DNA of 64,000 nucleotides, taken from assembly GCF_045287255.1 (NCBI RefSeq), contig NZ_CP137142.1, positions 1-64,000 on the forward strand, read 5' to 3'. Positions within the stretch are counted from its first letter, which is position 1; each line of letters opens with the position of its first letter. The notes beneath the pieces were generated by a model. The model was not told the origin of the DNA, searched no databases, and saw only the letters and a program-made list of their open reading frames with translations. The stretch is from Henriciella sp045287255 (lineage in GTDB: Bacteria; Pseudomonadota; Alphaproteobacteria; Caulobacterales; Hyphomonadaceae). Position numbers and translations under genes: made by a program. Of this stretch, positions 43,867 to 51,963 are shown piece by piece.

Positions 43867-44679
43867 ATGGGTGCGATAGACGTCTGGTCCCAGATCACAA
43901 CTGAAAGAATGGCGAATGCGCCATGGCTTGCGACTTTGCTGCGGTGGACAAACCGGACAGACAAGCCCCTTATTCCCAGTGTTGAGATGACTCTGGAGGC
44001 GATGGATGCCGCGGATGTCGACATCAGCCTTCTGGCGGCATGGCATGGGCCGCAGGGCTCCTATATCAGTAATGCAGAGGTCGACGCGCAGATTGATGCC
44101 GCTCCGGATCGCTTTCGCGGACTGGCGACCGTGGACCTGACCAATCCGATGCAAGCGGTGCGCGATATTCGCAAATGGGTCGATGGGGAGAAGTTTGTTG
44201 GTGTACGGATTGTCCCCTGGCTTTGGGACCTGCCACCGAATGATCGGCGTTACTATCCGGTCTACGCGGCTTGCATTGAGGCGGGCGTCCCGTTCTGTAC
44301 ACAGATCGGCCATACAGGGCCGCTGTTACGGTCAGAGACAGGGCGGCTGATCCCTTATCTGGAAGACGTCCTGCTAGACTTCCCTGAACTGGTCGTTGTT
44401 GGTGGCCATGTTGGCTTTCCATGGATTGATGAACTGATCTCGCTGACCATCAAATTCCCCAACTTTTATGTCGATACCTCAGCCTATGCGGTCCACCGAC
44501 TGCCTGCGAGCTTTGTAGAGTATATGAAAGGGGTTGGAGCTGGTCGTGTCATGTTTGGCACCAACTGGCCCATGCTCTCGCCGCAGCGATGCCTGGAGCA
44601 GCTTGATAAGCTCGGCTTAAGCGATGCCCAAAAGGATGCCTTCCTGTTCGGCAATGCGCGCCGGGTCTTCAATCTGTAG
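43867..44679 (+). CDS. Amidohydrolase-2 family protein lacking usual metal ligands
   Basis: A 270-residue TIM-barrel protein related to ACMSD/gamma-resorcylate decarboxylases. The N-terminal HxH motif is replaced (IDVWSQI) and the late aspartate of FGSDYP-type motifs is an asparagine (MFGTNWPML). Histidines remain in QIGHTGPLL and GGHVGFPWIDE. A decarboxylase or hydrolase with altered metal use, or a non-catalytic member, is possible. Regulated probably by the divergent MarR gene. Confidence 0.8.
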   Translation: MGAIDVWSQITTERMANAPWLATLLRWTNRTDKPLIPSVEMTLEAMDAADVDISLLAAWHGPQGSYISNAEVDAQIDAAPDRFRGLATVDLTNPMQAVRDIRKWVDGEKFVGVRIVPWLWDLPPNDRRYYPVYAACIEAGVPFCTQIGHTGPLLRSETGRLIPYLEDVLLDFPELVVVGGHVGFPWIDELISLTIKFPNFYVDTSAYAVHRLPASFVEYMKGVGAGRVMFGTNWPMLSPQRCLEQLDKLGLSDAQKDAFLFGNARRVFNL

Positions 44680-44777
44680 AACGGGCCCACCCTATACTTT
44701 TGGTCAGGGTCCTGCCCCTTATGGTCAGCTAGCGCTTCAGGTGTGACTATGGCACATCGGAAAAAAAGGAGTTGTCC

Positions 44778-45350
44778 GTGAAAGGTGCTGTATTCAAAGC
44801 GTTTGAGGCCTTTGTTGAAGAACGCTGGTCCGAAGACCTGATCGACAGCACACTCAATCTTGAGGGGCTATCGACAGGTGGGGCTTATACGTCTGTCGGA
44901 GATTATCCACATTCAGACATGCTGACCATGGCCGTCCACGTTGCAAAAGAAACAGGGACGCCCGTGAACATTCTCGTACGTGAGTTCGGCGAATACCTGT
45001 TCCACGTTTTGGCCTCAGCACATGCGGAAATGGTCGCCAGTTTTTCATCCTGTATCGATATGCTGTCAGGGATTGAGTCGGTTATCCACCGCGATGTCAG
45101 GAAGCTTTATTCCAATACCGAGCTTCCCCAGTTTGATGTTGAGGACCGCGATGGCGATCGGTCGGTGAAGCTGATCTATCGATCATCCCGTCCGTTTGCT
45201 GATCTTGCTGAAGGGTTAATTCTCGGCGCATTTGACCATTATGGTGTTAAGGCAAATTCAGCCCTTCACCGCTATGATCATGCCTCGGATGGCACACATG
45301 CCGCGTTTATGGTCACGGTCAATCATGGCGACAAGCAAGCCTCAGCATAG
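44778..45350 (+). CDS. H-NOX heme nitric oxide/oxygen sensor
   Basis: A 190-residue cytosolic heme sensor. GTG 44778 is chosen because AGGAG lies 6 bases upstream and the result, MKGAVFKAFEAFVEERW, is a standard H-NOX N-terminus. The proximal heme ligand is His104 in SVIHRDVRKLY and the porphyrin-propionate motif YxSxR is present as Tyr134, Ser136, Arg138 (YRSSR). FGEYLFHVL and NTELPQF are also family features. It overlaps the downstream kinase gene by 26 bp, the classic H-NOX/kinase arrangement in which NO binding changes kinase activity. Whether it also binds oxygen cannot be told by eye. Confidence 0.9.
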   Translation: MKGAVFKAFEAFVEERWSEDLIDSTLNLEGLSTGGAYTSVGDYPHSDMLTMAVHVAKETGTPVNILVREFGEYLFHVLASAHAEMVASFSSCIDMLSGIESVIHRDVRKLYSNTELPQFDVEDRDGDRSVKLIYRSSRPFADLAEGLILGAFDHYGVKANSALHRYDHASDGTHAAFMVTVNHGDKQASA

Positions 45351-47001
45351 TGATGAGCTCGCTCGGCTAGAGCGAAAACTCAATCGTGAACGGCGGGCAC
45401 GAGAAGAAGCCGAGCGCCTTCTGGAAGAGAAATCATCCCAGCTCTTTGATGCAAATCAGCGGCTCGAAGCTGAAGCCAAGCGCGCGCGATCACTCGTTAC
45501 GGCAATTCAAAGTGCATCGGACGGCATTGCGCTAACCGATGCAGACGGCCTGTTCGTCTTCATGAACAAGGCGCATGCCGCGATGTTTGGCTATGAGGTT
45601 GACGAGCTGATCGGGCAATCCTGGTCAATTCTTTACAGCGCCAAAGAGCTGAAGCGCTTTGACAAACAGATCATGCCGGACTTTGGCCGCTATGGTTTCT
45701 GGAGTGGTGAGACAACAGGACAGGCAAAAACCGGGGATTATGTGCTTCAGGATATCGCCCTGACGGCGTTGCCCGATGGTGGATTAATCTGTGCCACACG
45801 TGATATTACCAAGCGACGCGCCAATCTGATCCGGGCCAGGGAGCTTGAGCAGAGATTACAGAAAGCGGAACAGGAAGCGGCCTTGTTCACGGTCGGCAAT
45901 GCTGTTGCACATGACTTTAACAATCTGATTGGCGCGATTTCCGGCTATGCTGTATTGATCCAGCGCAATCTTGATGAAGCCTCTGAACCCTTCAAATATG
46001 CCGAGCGGATCAGTCAGGCGGCGGATCAGGCCGCAGGGGTTATCCGATCACTTGAACTCGAGCGCATCAATGACACCAATACGCTCGATGAAGTTGACCT
46101 GGCGAGCCTTGTGCGAACCGGCGTCTCAATAGCACAAGCCATCCGCCCGCCCGGAATTACAATGGATGTTGACATCCCTACGTCGGCGAGGGTGCAGGCC
46201 AATGAGGTCACCCTGTCTCGATGCTTGCTGAACATCAGCAAGAATGCATTTGAAGCTATGGGGGAGGAGGGTGAACTCCTAATCCGGGTCACGGACTCGC
46301 CAACGGACCCATTCGATGAGCAGACCGCTTATGTCAGTCTTGGTGAGCCGAGTGCAAACTATGAGTGGATTATCGAAATCTGCGACACGGGAACAGGTAT
46401 TCGACAAGAGAAACTGGATAAGATTTTCGAGCCTTTCTTTACAACGAAATCAACCCTTAAGGGGTCGGGCCTTGGGCTGCTCTCTCTAACGGCTTTGGTT
46501 GAGTCGGGTACGGCCTTCATCGAGGTCATGAGCCGCCTGGACTATGGCACGCAATTCCGGTTGAGCTTCAAAGCCGAAGGTGTTGAGAAGAATGCAACGC
46601 CCAACTCAGAGCCAGACATGATGCCCGCTTCAAGCCATGATGGTCAGAACCCGCATGTTCTCGTAGTTGAAGATGAGGCGATGATGGGTGAGGTGATTGC
46701 CTCGACCTTGAAGAATCTCGGATACTCATGTGAATTGCGGCATGATCCACGCAAGGCGCTGGCCTTGCTCGAGGATGACGCCTATCGCGTGGACCTTGTG
46801 CTCACGGACTTGACCATGCCGCATATCCGCGGGGATGATTTCTCCGATAGGGTTAAGACATTGCGCGCGGATTTACCTGTCATAATCTATTCGGGCCAAG
46901 CCGGTTATATAAAGCCCGACCCAAAATATGCCGCCATTCTTAGAAAACCCATTGCCGCGCATGATCTCGATGATGCGATCCAATCGGCCTTGCGTGGTTA
47001 A
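45325..47001 (+). CDS. Soluble PAS hybrid histidine kinase partnered with H-NOX
   Basis: A 558-residue kinase without membrane helices. Order: coiled coil (about 8-57), PAS domain (about 58-165, ending ATRDITKRR), HisKA-like helix with phospho-acceptor His196 in AVAHDFNNLIG, ATPase domain (about 300-430; NISKNAFEAM, DTGTGI, FEPFFTTK, GSGLGL) and a C-terminal receiver (about 445-558) with phospho-acceptor Asp495 in VLTDLTMP. The start ATG 45325 lies inside the H-NOX gene. The H-NOX protein probably controls it through protein contact. A separate output protein is needed or the receiver feeds a phosphorelay. Confidence 0.9.
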   Translation: MATSKPQHSDELARLERKLNRERRAREEAERLLEEKSSQLFDANQRLEAEAKRARSLVTAIQSASDGIALTDADGLFVFMNKAHAAMFGYEVDELIGQSWSILYSAKELKRFDKQIMPDFGRYGFWSGETTGQAKTGDYVLQDIALTALPDGGLICATRDITKRRANLIRARELEQRLQKAEQEAALFTVGNAVAHDFNNLIGAISGYAVLIQRNLDEASEPFKYAERISQAADQAAGVIRSLELERINDTNTLDEVDLASLVRTGVSIAQAIRPPGITMDVDIPTSARVQANEVTLSRCLLNISKNAFEAMGEEGELLIRVTDSPTDPFDEQTAYVSLGEPSANYEWIIEICDTGTGIRQEKLDKIFEPFFTTKSTLKGSGLGLLSLTALVESGTAFIEVMSRLDYGTQFRLSFKAEGVEKNATPNSEPDMMPASSHDGQNPHVLVVEDEAMMGEVIASTLKNLGYSCELRHDPRKALALLEDDAYRVDLVLTDLTMPHIRGDDFSDRVKTLRADLPVIIYSGQAGYIKPDPKYAAILRKPIAAHDLDDAIQSALRG

Positions 47002-47002
47002 C

Positions 47003-47029
47003 GGCTAGGCCTTTTAGGCCGCCTTTCTC
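47003..47029 (+). terminator. Terminator after the H-NOX/kinase operon
   Basis: GGC-ta-GGCCT TTT AGGCC-GCC (47003-47023) followed by TTTCTCT, 1 bp after the kinase stop. It separates the sensor operon from the fibre operon. Confidence 0.65.
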
Positions 47030-47058
47030 TCCAAAAGATACTGAACCTGACCTTTCGA

Positions 47059-47074
47059 TAGGTGAAAATACCTA
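47059..47074 (+). promoter_or_regulatory. Inverted repeat upstream of the fibre operon
   Basis: TAGGT-GAAAAT-ACCTA, with an adjacent direct repeat CGATAGG (47056-47062 and 47077-47083), about 115-130 bp before the first DUF4402 gene. A candidate binding site for the LuxR-type regulator encoded at the end of the operon or for another activator. No clear -35/-10 pair was assigned. Confidence 0.4.
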
Positions 47075-47188
47075 AACGATAGGCGCAGCACACCGTTTGG
47101 TCAGCAGATAAGCGTGCCGGACGCTGGCATTCTCCAATGCATCGGAACGACAATCCCGTCGCAGCCGAATGCAAAATGGAGAGTTCTT

Positions 47189-47680
47189 ATGAACCGCATG
47201 AAATATATCGCCATGGCTGCTGCGGCAGTTGCCCTTTCAACCCCAGCTTTTGCGGCTGAAGTCGATGCAGACGCTGGTGCAAAGATCATCGCACCCCTGC
47301 AAATCAGCAACTCTACAGCCCTGTACTTCGGTACGATTGCTCCAAGCCTGACAGCAGGTGACCAGGTTGTTGTTTCCCCAGCTGGAGCCAAAGCTTGTGG
47401 TGCTGAGTTGACCTGTCTCACAGACGATCACACAGCCGCTGAATTCAACGTTTCTGGTGAAGCTGATCATTCCTACACAATTCAGCTGCCGGACTCGATC
47501 CAGATCAGCAATGGTGCAGGCGCTGCGATGACAGTCGATTCTTTCACAGGATCCAAGTCAGGCGGAACATTGGTCGCGGGAACCGATACGTTCACCGTAG
47601 GCGGTACCCTGAGTGTCGCGGCCAATCAGGCATCGGGCGAGTACACAGGTACGTTCGTTGTCGAAGTTGAGTACCAGTAA
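47189..47680 (+). CDS. DUF4402 fibre subunit, probable major subunit
   Basis: A secreted 163-residue protein: signal peptide to FAAE (about residue 20), then a beta-sandwich DUF4402 domain. LYFGTIAPSLT, a CGAELTC pair likely to form a disulfide, IQISNGAGAAMTVDSF and the C-terminal strand GEYTGTFVVEVEYQ match the second subunit downstream. The closing strand resembles spore-coat-U/Csu-type pilins, so assembly by donor-strand exchange is likely. ATG 47189 has GGAGAG upstream. It is followed by a strong terminator, which suggests it is made in excess over the other operon products. Confidence 0.85.
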   Translation: MNRMKYIAMAAAAVALSTPAFAAEVDADAGAKIIAPLQISNSTALYFGTIAPSLTAGDQVVVSPAGAKACGAELTCLTDDHTAAEFNVSGEADHSYTIQLPDSIQISNGAGAAMTVDSFTGSKSGGTLVAGTDTFTVGGTLSVAANQASGEYTGTFVVEVEYQ

Positions 47681-47696
47681 GGCTCAACTTTTCCCG

Positions 47697-47749
47697 AAGG
47701 AACAGCACTGGAGGCTCTTTTGAGGTGCTGTTCCTTCCCCCCCTTTTTT
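47697..47749 (+). terminator. Strong intrinsic terminator/attenuator inside the fibre operon
   Basis: A perfect 12-bp stem (AAGGAACAGCAC at 47697-47708 with GTGCTGTTCCTT at 47725-47736), 16-base loop, then CCCCCCC and TTTTTT. It lies 17 bp after the first DUF4402 gene and ends about 20 bp before the next start. Partial read-through would give many copies of the first subunit and few of the assembly proteins. Confidence 0.85.
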
Positions 47750-47770
47750 CTTCAACCTGGAGGCGAAGCA

Positions 47771-48322
47771 ATGACCTTACGTGTATGTTTTATTTCATCA
47801 GTCCTCGCTGCCGCTTTCAGCCAGGTTTCACCCATAGCATTTGCTCAAGATGGCGGCTCGGCCGACCCTGAGTTTGAAGGCAATGCCGGCGCGATTGTGA
47901 TCAATGGATTGCGGGTTATCAAGCGCCAGGACCTCTACTTCGGAACCATTGCCCCAAGCCTGACAGAGTTTGGCACCGTCAAGACCAATCGCGGCAAGAA
48001 TAATGATTCTGAATGCGGCCCTACCCTGACATGCTTTGAACCGGGGACCCGCGCGCGCTTCACCGTGATTGGCGAACCTAATCGGATCGTGTCCATCTCC
48101 GACCCCGGCTCTGTTCAGATTTCTGATAGCGCAGGCAACCAGATGACCGTTGATACCTTCTTCGGTGCAGGTAGCGGCAACAACAGCACCTGGCGCGGTT
48201 GGCAACGGCTGCGGACGAACGGGATTTCCCGCTTCAACGTTGGCGCCATCCTGCACGTCAAACCCAATCAGCCCCGTGGCGACTATGTCGGCACATTCAC
48301 CCTGACATTTGAATATCAATAA
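47771..48322 (+). CDS. DUF4402 fibre subunit, probable minor or tip subunit
   Basis: A secreted 183-residue protein; signal peptide to FAQ (about 25). It shares LYFGTIAPSLT, CGPTLTC, VQISDSAGNQMTVDTF and the terminal strand GDYVGTFTLTFEYQ with the first subunit but is longer and has an insert rich in Trp/Arg (NSTWRGWQRLR). ATG 47771 has GGAGG 7 bases upstream. Lower expression than the first subunit is expected because of the terminator between them, which fits an adaptor, anchor or tip role. Confidence 0.85.
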   Translation: MTLRVCFISSVLAAAFSQVSPIAFAQDGGSADPEFEGNAGAIVINGLRVIKRQDLYFGTIAPSLTEFGTVKTNRGKNNDSECGPTLTCFEPGTRARFTVIGEPNRIVSISDPGSVQISDSAGNQMTVDTFFGAGSGNNSTWRGWQRLRTNGISRFNVGAILHVKPNQPRGDYVGTFTLTFEYQ

Positions 48323-48348
48323 GGAGATGGGCTCTGCCCAGAGACACC

Positions 48349-49173
48349 ATGACAGAGATCATTAAGTTCATCACCATCACCGTTCTCGCCCTGTACGTGT
48401 TGCCTTTCGGCTCACTGGCGGAAGTTATGATCGCGCCAACACGGGTCGTCCTTGAAAAGGGTGAACGCTCGGCGGAACTGGTGATCGTCAACAAGGGGGT
48501 CGAAGAAGCGGCATACCGCATCAGCGTTGAGAACCGCCGTATGCTGGAAACAGGTGCGATGGAGTTGGCCGAAGAAACCCGTGAGAATGAGCAATTCGCC
48601 AAGGATTTTGTTCGCTATTCGCCACGCCGTATCATGCTTGATCCGGGAGCCCGCCAGACCATTCGTGTCTCTGCAAACACGTCTGGCCTAGAGGTCGGTG
48701 AGTATCGCTCACACTTGCGCGTCATGTCTGCGCCAACCAGTGCAGGCCGCACCTTGAGCAGCGCTGCAAACGCAGGCGGTGAGGACATTTCAATCGAGCT
48801 GATCGCGATACGCTCTCTGACCATTCCGATTATCGTACGCGTCGGCGAGCTTGATGCGACTGTGGAAATGGACAGCGCGACGATCAAGCCTAGTGATAAC
48901 GAGGCCGAGAGCATTCTGGTCGCGCGTCTGAACCGCCAAGGCACAAAGTCGATATTTGGCGATATTCAGATCTTCGTCGAGGGACAGCGTGAGCCAGTTT
49001 ACTTCGCTAGAGGCATCGCAGTTTACACGCCCAATACCCATCGCGATGTGATGTTGCCTCTGCCGGATGTTGTACGAGCAGAGCTCACCGGGAAGCCGAT
49101 CCGGATAGCGTATGTTTCGTCTGATCCGAGCGCCCCGGAAACCTTCGCTGAGATGCGCACTGTCCTGAACTAA
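48349..49173 (+). CDS. PapD-like periplasmic fibre chaperone
   Basis: A 274-residue exported chaperone with two immunoglobulin-like domains. After a signal peptide ending near SLAE, the first domain reads VMIAPTRVVLEKGERSAELVIVN, the PapD-type A1/B1 strands with the subunit-anchoring arginine in PTR. RYSPRRIMLDPGARQTIRV forms the F1-G1 region that donates a strand to subunits. The second domain includes LTIPIIVRVGE. The protein is about 30 residues longer than PapD. It starts 26 bp after the second subunit gene. Confidence 0.88.
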   Translation: MTEIIKFITITVLALYVLPFGSLAEVMIAPTRVVLEKGERSAELVIVNKGVEEAAYRISVENRRMLETGAMELAEETRENEQFAKDFVRYSPRRIMLDPGARQTIRVSANTSGLEVGEYRSHLRVMSAPTSAGRTLSSAANAGGEDISIELIAIRSLTIPIIVRVGELDATVEMDSATIKPSDNEAESILVARLNRQGTKSIFGDIQIFVEGQREPVYFARGIAVYTPNTHRDVMLPLPDVVRAELTGKPIRIAYVSSDPSAPETFAEMRTVLN

Positions 49174-49210
49174 GCCGTCTCACACCCGTCCACCCACCCC
49201 AGAAGGAAGG

Positions 49211-51874
49211 ATGACCGCCATGCTGCGTACCCTGCTTGCATCCTTTTTTCTGGTGCTGAGCACAGCCGGACTTGCTCAGTCACAAAGCCCTGACCCTTTC
49301 GCGATCCTGTTTGGAGAGGATGAGGAAACAATCGATAGCGGCACCGATAAAGCTCCTGGGCGCGACGATATTGAGCTGGTTGAGGTTCGTTTAGCGGATT
49401 TTGAGCTTATCAAGACCCAGACAGCCTTCAAAACCGAGACAGGTCTGTGTTTACCTGTCTCCGCTCTGTTTGAAGCTTTGGAGGTGCCCGGTGAACTATC
49501 GGGAGACACTTTCCAAGGCTGGTTTATTCGCCCAGACCGCGCCTTGTTCGTGGATTTCAACCAAAGAGTAGCGCAGTTCGGGACCCATACCGCCAATATT
49601 CAGCCGACTCTGACAGATGATGGTTGGTGCTTGTCACTCGCTGATCTTTCCAATCTCCTGCCGATCGACTTTGAATATCGTTTAGGTGTCCTTTCCGTGG
49701 TTCTCACACCTCGAGAAGTCTTGCCGATTGAAGCGCGACTGGAGCGTGATGCTTTGAGAAAGCAAATTTCTACCACGCAGACGACGCAGCCAGATTATCC
49801 TGTAATTGATATGCCTTATGAGTGGTTGAGCTTTCCAACCGCGGACATCGGGCTGGACCTGCAATTGGCCCCTGAGGGCGGTGTTGAAACCACTGGGTCC
49901 ATAGAGCTTGCAGGTGATGTCCTGAAAATGACGGGCCGCTTGCAATATAGCGGTGATGGGCGTCCACGCCTGACCCTTGGGCGGATGTTTTCAAAAGCGG
50001 ATCAGCTTGGTCCTCTAAAAGCGCGCAGCTTTGAGATTGGGGATGTTGTGGCGGCGAGGCTGCCCTTGCTTAGTGAATCGGGTCTTGCCCAGGGCATAAC
50101 TGTTTCAAACCAGCCAACAGTTTCCGCCAGTGTTTTCGATGTCACAGACATTCGTGGCCCACTGCCAAACGGCTGGGAAGCTGAGCTTTATGATGGCGAA
50201 CAGTTGATGAGTTTTGTGACTGAAGCTGACGAGAATGGCGACTATGTCTTTTCCGATGTTATCCTTCGCCCAGGATACAACCGTCTGACAGTAAAGCTGT
50301 TTGGCCCATATGGTGAGCGCGAAGATCGGGTTGTCAAAATCATGGTCGGTTCAGAGCTCTGCCCAGAAAATGAGCTTCAATACAGTTTCGGTTTTGTGTC
50401 TGCGGAAGGTGTTGTCGAAGATGGAGCGTCTGCCTCGGCGGTTCCTTCCGCCTATGCTTCAGTGCGGTATGGTTTGTCTAATCAGGCGAGCGTACAAATT
50501 GATGGCATCATATCGGCCGAGGACGGGGTAACAGGTGTGGGTGCTAGTCTGTCAGGGTCAGTGCTCGATACATATGGTGTGTTGCGCGTTGCCAGTGATG
50601 GTGCAGGACGCCCAGCGCTTAGCGCGGCGCTTCAGAAGCGTCTGAATGACCGGGGTGGGCAGCTCAAGTTCAATCTTAGCGATTTTGGCGGCATGGAAAC
50701 GCCAGTTACCGGATTTGGGGACCAGCGAATGGTCCGCTCGGCCTTGCTAACATATGACACATCGCTTGACCTTGGTATCGGACGTGGCTTGAGCGCTCTG
50801 CGGACCCGCATAGAGTGGGCGCAATTTCAGGATCAACGGAAAGAGTTTCATGCGAGTGCGCGTTTGGCGGGGGCCTATGGTGCAACACGCTGGAGCCATG
50901 CGCTGCGGTATAGTCGTCGCGCTTCTGGCGCAGGTGGTGCTGATACAGACATATTGGGCGATGTACTACTTAGTCGATCTTTTAAGGGCCTGCGGGTTCG
51001 CGGGGCGATGACATACTCCTTGCAGGATGGTCTGGATGTTAAGACACTTGCACTGGCTGCGCAGAAACGGTTCGGCCGCAAGGGTTTCGGACAAGTTGCC
51101 GTCAGTCGTGACATGGAATCCTCGGCCTATAGTTTGAATGCCAGCTATTCAAAAGCGTTTGATCGCTTTGTCCTATCGGCAAACGCCGGAACGGATCAGG
51201 ATGGCGCGGTGACAGCAGGTTTGCGCTTATCCTTCTCTTTGTTCAATGATCCATCGCGTGGTCGTTACGCTATGGCCGCTCCCGGCCTAAGCCGGAGCGG
51301 GGCAGTGAGAGCTTTTGTCTATGATGATCTGGATGATGATGGTCGTTTTGACGAAGGCGATATTGCCATGCCGGGTGCTGGCTTCATTGTTGATCAGTCC
51401 TTGCGGGCAGAGCAGACAGATGAAAATGGTGGAGCAGTTCTGGGTGATTTGCAGCCAGGCTACCAAGTCAATATTGAGCTCAAACAGTCCACTTTGGATG
51501 ATCCTTATCTGAAGCCTACGCAAGCTGGTTTTAGCGTCACTCCGCGTCCAGGACGTATCGTCGATGTTGCTTTCCCACTCACTGCGACTGGTGATGTTGA
51601 TGGCACCGTTAAGCTTCAGAATGGTGCCCATGAAACCCCTGTTTCTGGTGTCCTGATCGAGGCTGTTGATGAGGCAGGTCAGGTTCTTGCAACAGCGACC
51701 TCAGAATATGATGGGTATTTCTATATTGATGATATCCCGGCGCGACCTGTTACGCTGAGGGTTGCCGAAATGGAGCTGGAGGCCATCGAAGCACAGGCAA
51801 ACCCTGTTCAGGTCAGCCTCTCGCGCGATGCCCCATCAGTCATGGGGGTGGCTCTGCTCATCACTGACAAATGA
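49211..51874 (+). CDS. Usher-like outer-membrane assembly protein
   Basis: An exported 887-residue protein (signal to GLAQ, about residue 23). By position and size it is the usher: an N-terminal domain with two cysteines (GLCLP, GWCLS; about 75 and 140), a plug-like region (VTDIRGPLPNGWEAELYDGEQLM, in part), a long barrel-like part with alternating strands (about 390-690), then C-terminal beta domains including a carboxypeptidase-regulatory-like repeat (about 790-870). An EF-hand-like loop DLDDDGRFDEGD sits near residues 705-717. It is far from classical FimD in sequence. ATG 49211 or ATG 49220 could be the start. Confidence 0.75.
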   Translation: MTAMLRTLLASFFLVLSTAGLAQSQSPDPFAILFGEDEETIDSGTDKAPGRDDIELVEVRLADFELIKTQTAFKTETGLCLPVSALFEALEVPGELSGDTFQGWFIRPDRALFVDFNQRVAQFGTHTANIQPTLTDDGWCLSLADLSNLLPIDFEYRLGVLSVVLTPREVLPIEARLERDALRKQISTTQTTQPDYPVIDMPYEWLSFPTADIGLDLQLAPEGGVETTGSIELAGDVLKMTGRLQYSGDGRPRLTLGRMFSKADQLGPLKARSFEIGDVVAARLPLLSESGLAQGITVSNQPTVSASVFDVTDIRGPLPNGWEAELYDGEQLMSFVTEADENGDYVFSDVILRPGYNRLTVKLFGPYGEREDRVVKIMVGSELCPENELQYSFGFVSAEGVVEDGASASAVPSAYASVRYGLSNQASVQIDGIISAEDGVTGVGASLSGSVLDTYGVLRVASDGAGRPALSAALQKRLNDRGGQLKFNLSDFGGMETPVTGFGDQRMVRSALLTYDTSLDLGIGRGLSALRTRIEWAQFQDQRKEFHASARLAGAYGATRWSHALRYSRRASGAGGADTDILGDVLLSRSFKGLRVRGAMTYSLQDGLDVKTLALAAQKRFGRKGFGQVAVSRDMESSAYSLNASYSKAFDRFVLSANAGTDQDGAVTAGLRLSFSLFNDPSRGRYAMAAPGLSRSGAVRAFVYDDLDDDGRFDEGDIAMPGAGFIVDQSLRAEQTDENGGAVLGDLQPGYQVNIELKQSTLDDPYLKPTQAGFSVTPRPGRIVDVAFPLTATGDVDGTVKLQNGAHETPVSGVLIEAVDEAGQVLATATSEYDGYFYIDDIPARPVTLRVAEMELEAIEAQANPVQVSLSRDAPSVMGVALLITDK

Positions 51875-51963
51875 TCAAGCGTTCCAAAATTCAACTTTAC
51901 CGTTCAAGAAAGGCTTCACCATCTTCTGATAGACACAATCAGCTAATACCGGAATATGACCGA

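Noticed and set aside
51871..51963. ATG 51871 as start of the LuxR-type regulator
   Set aside because: The added 31 residues are polar and poorly coding and no receiver domain needs them; kept as a possible coupled start only.
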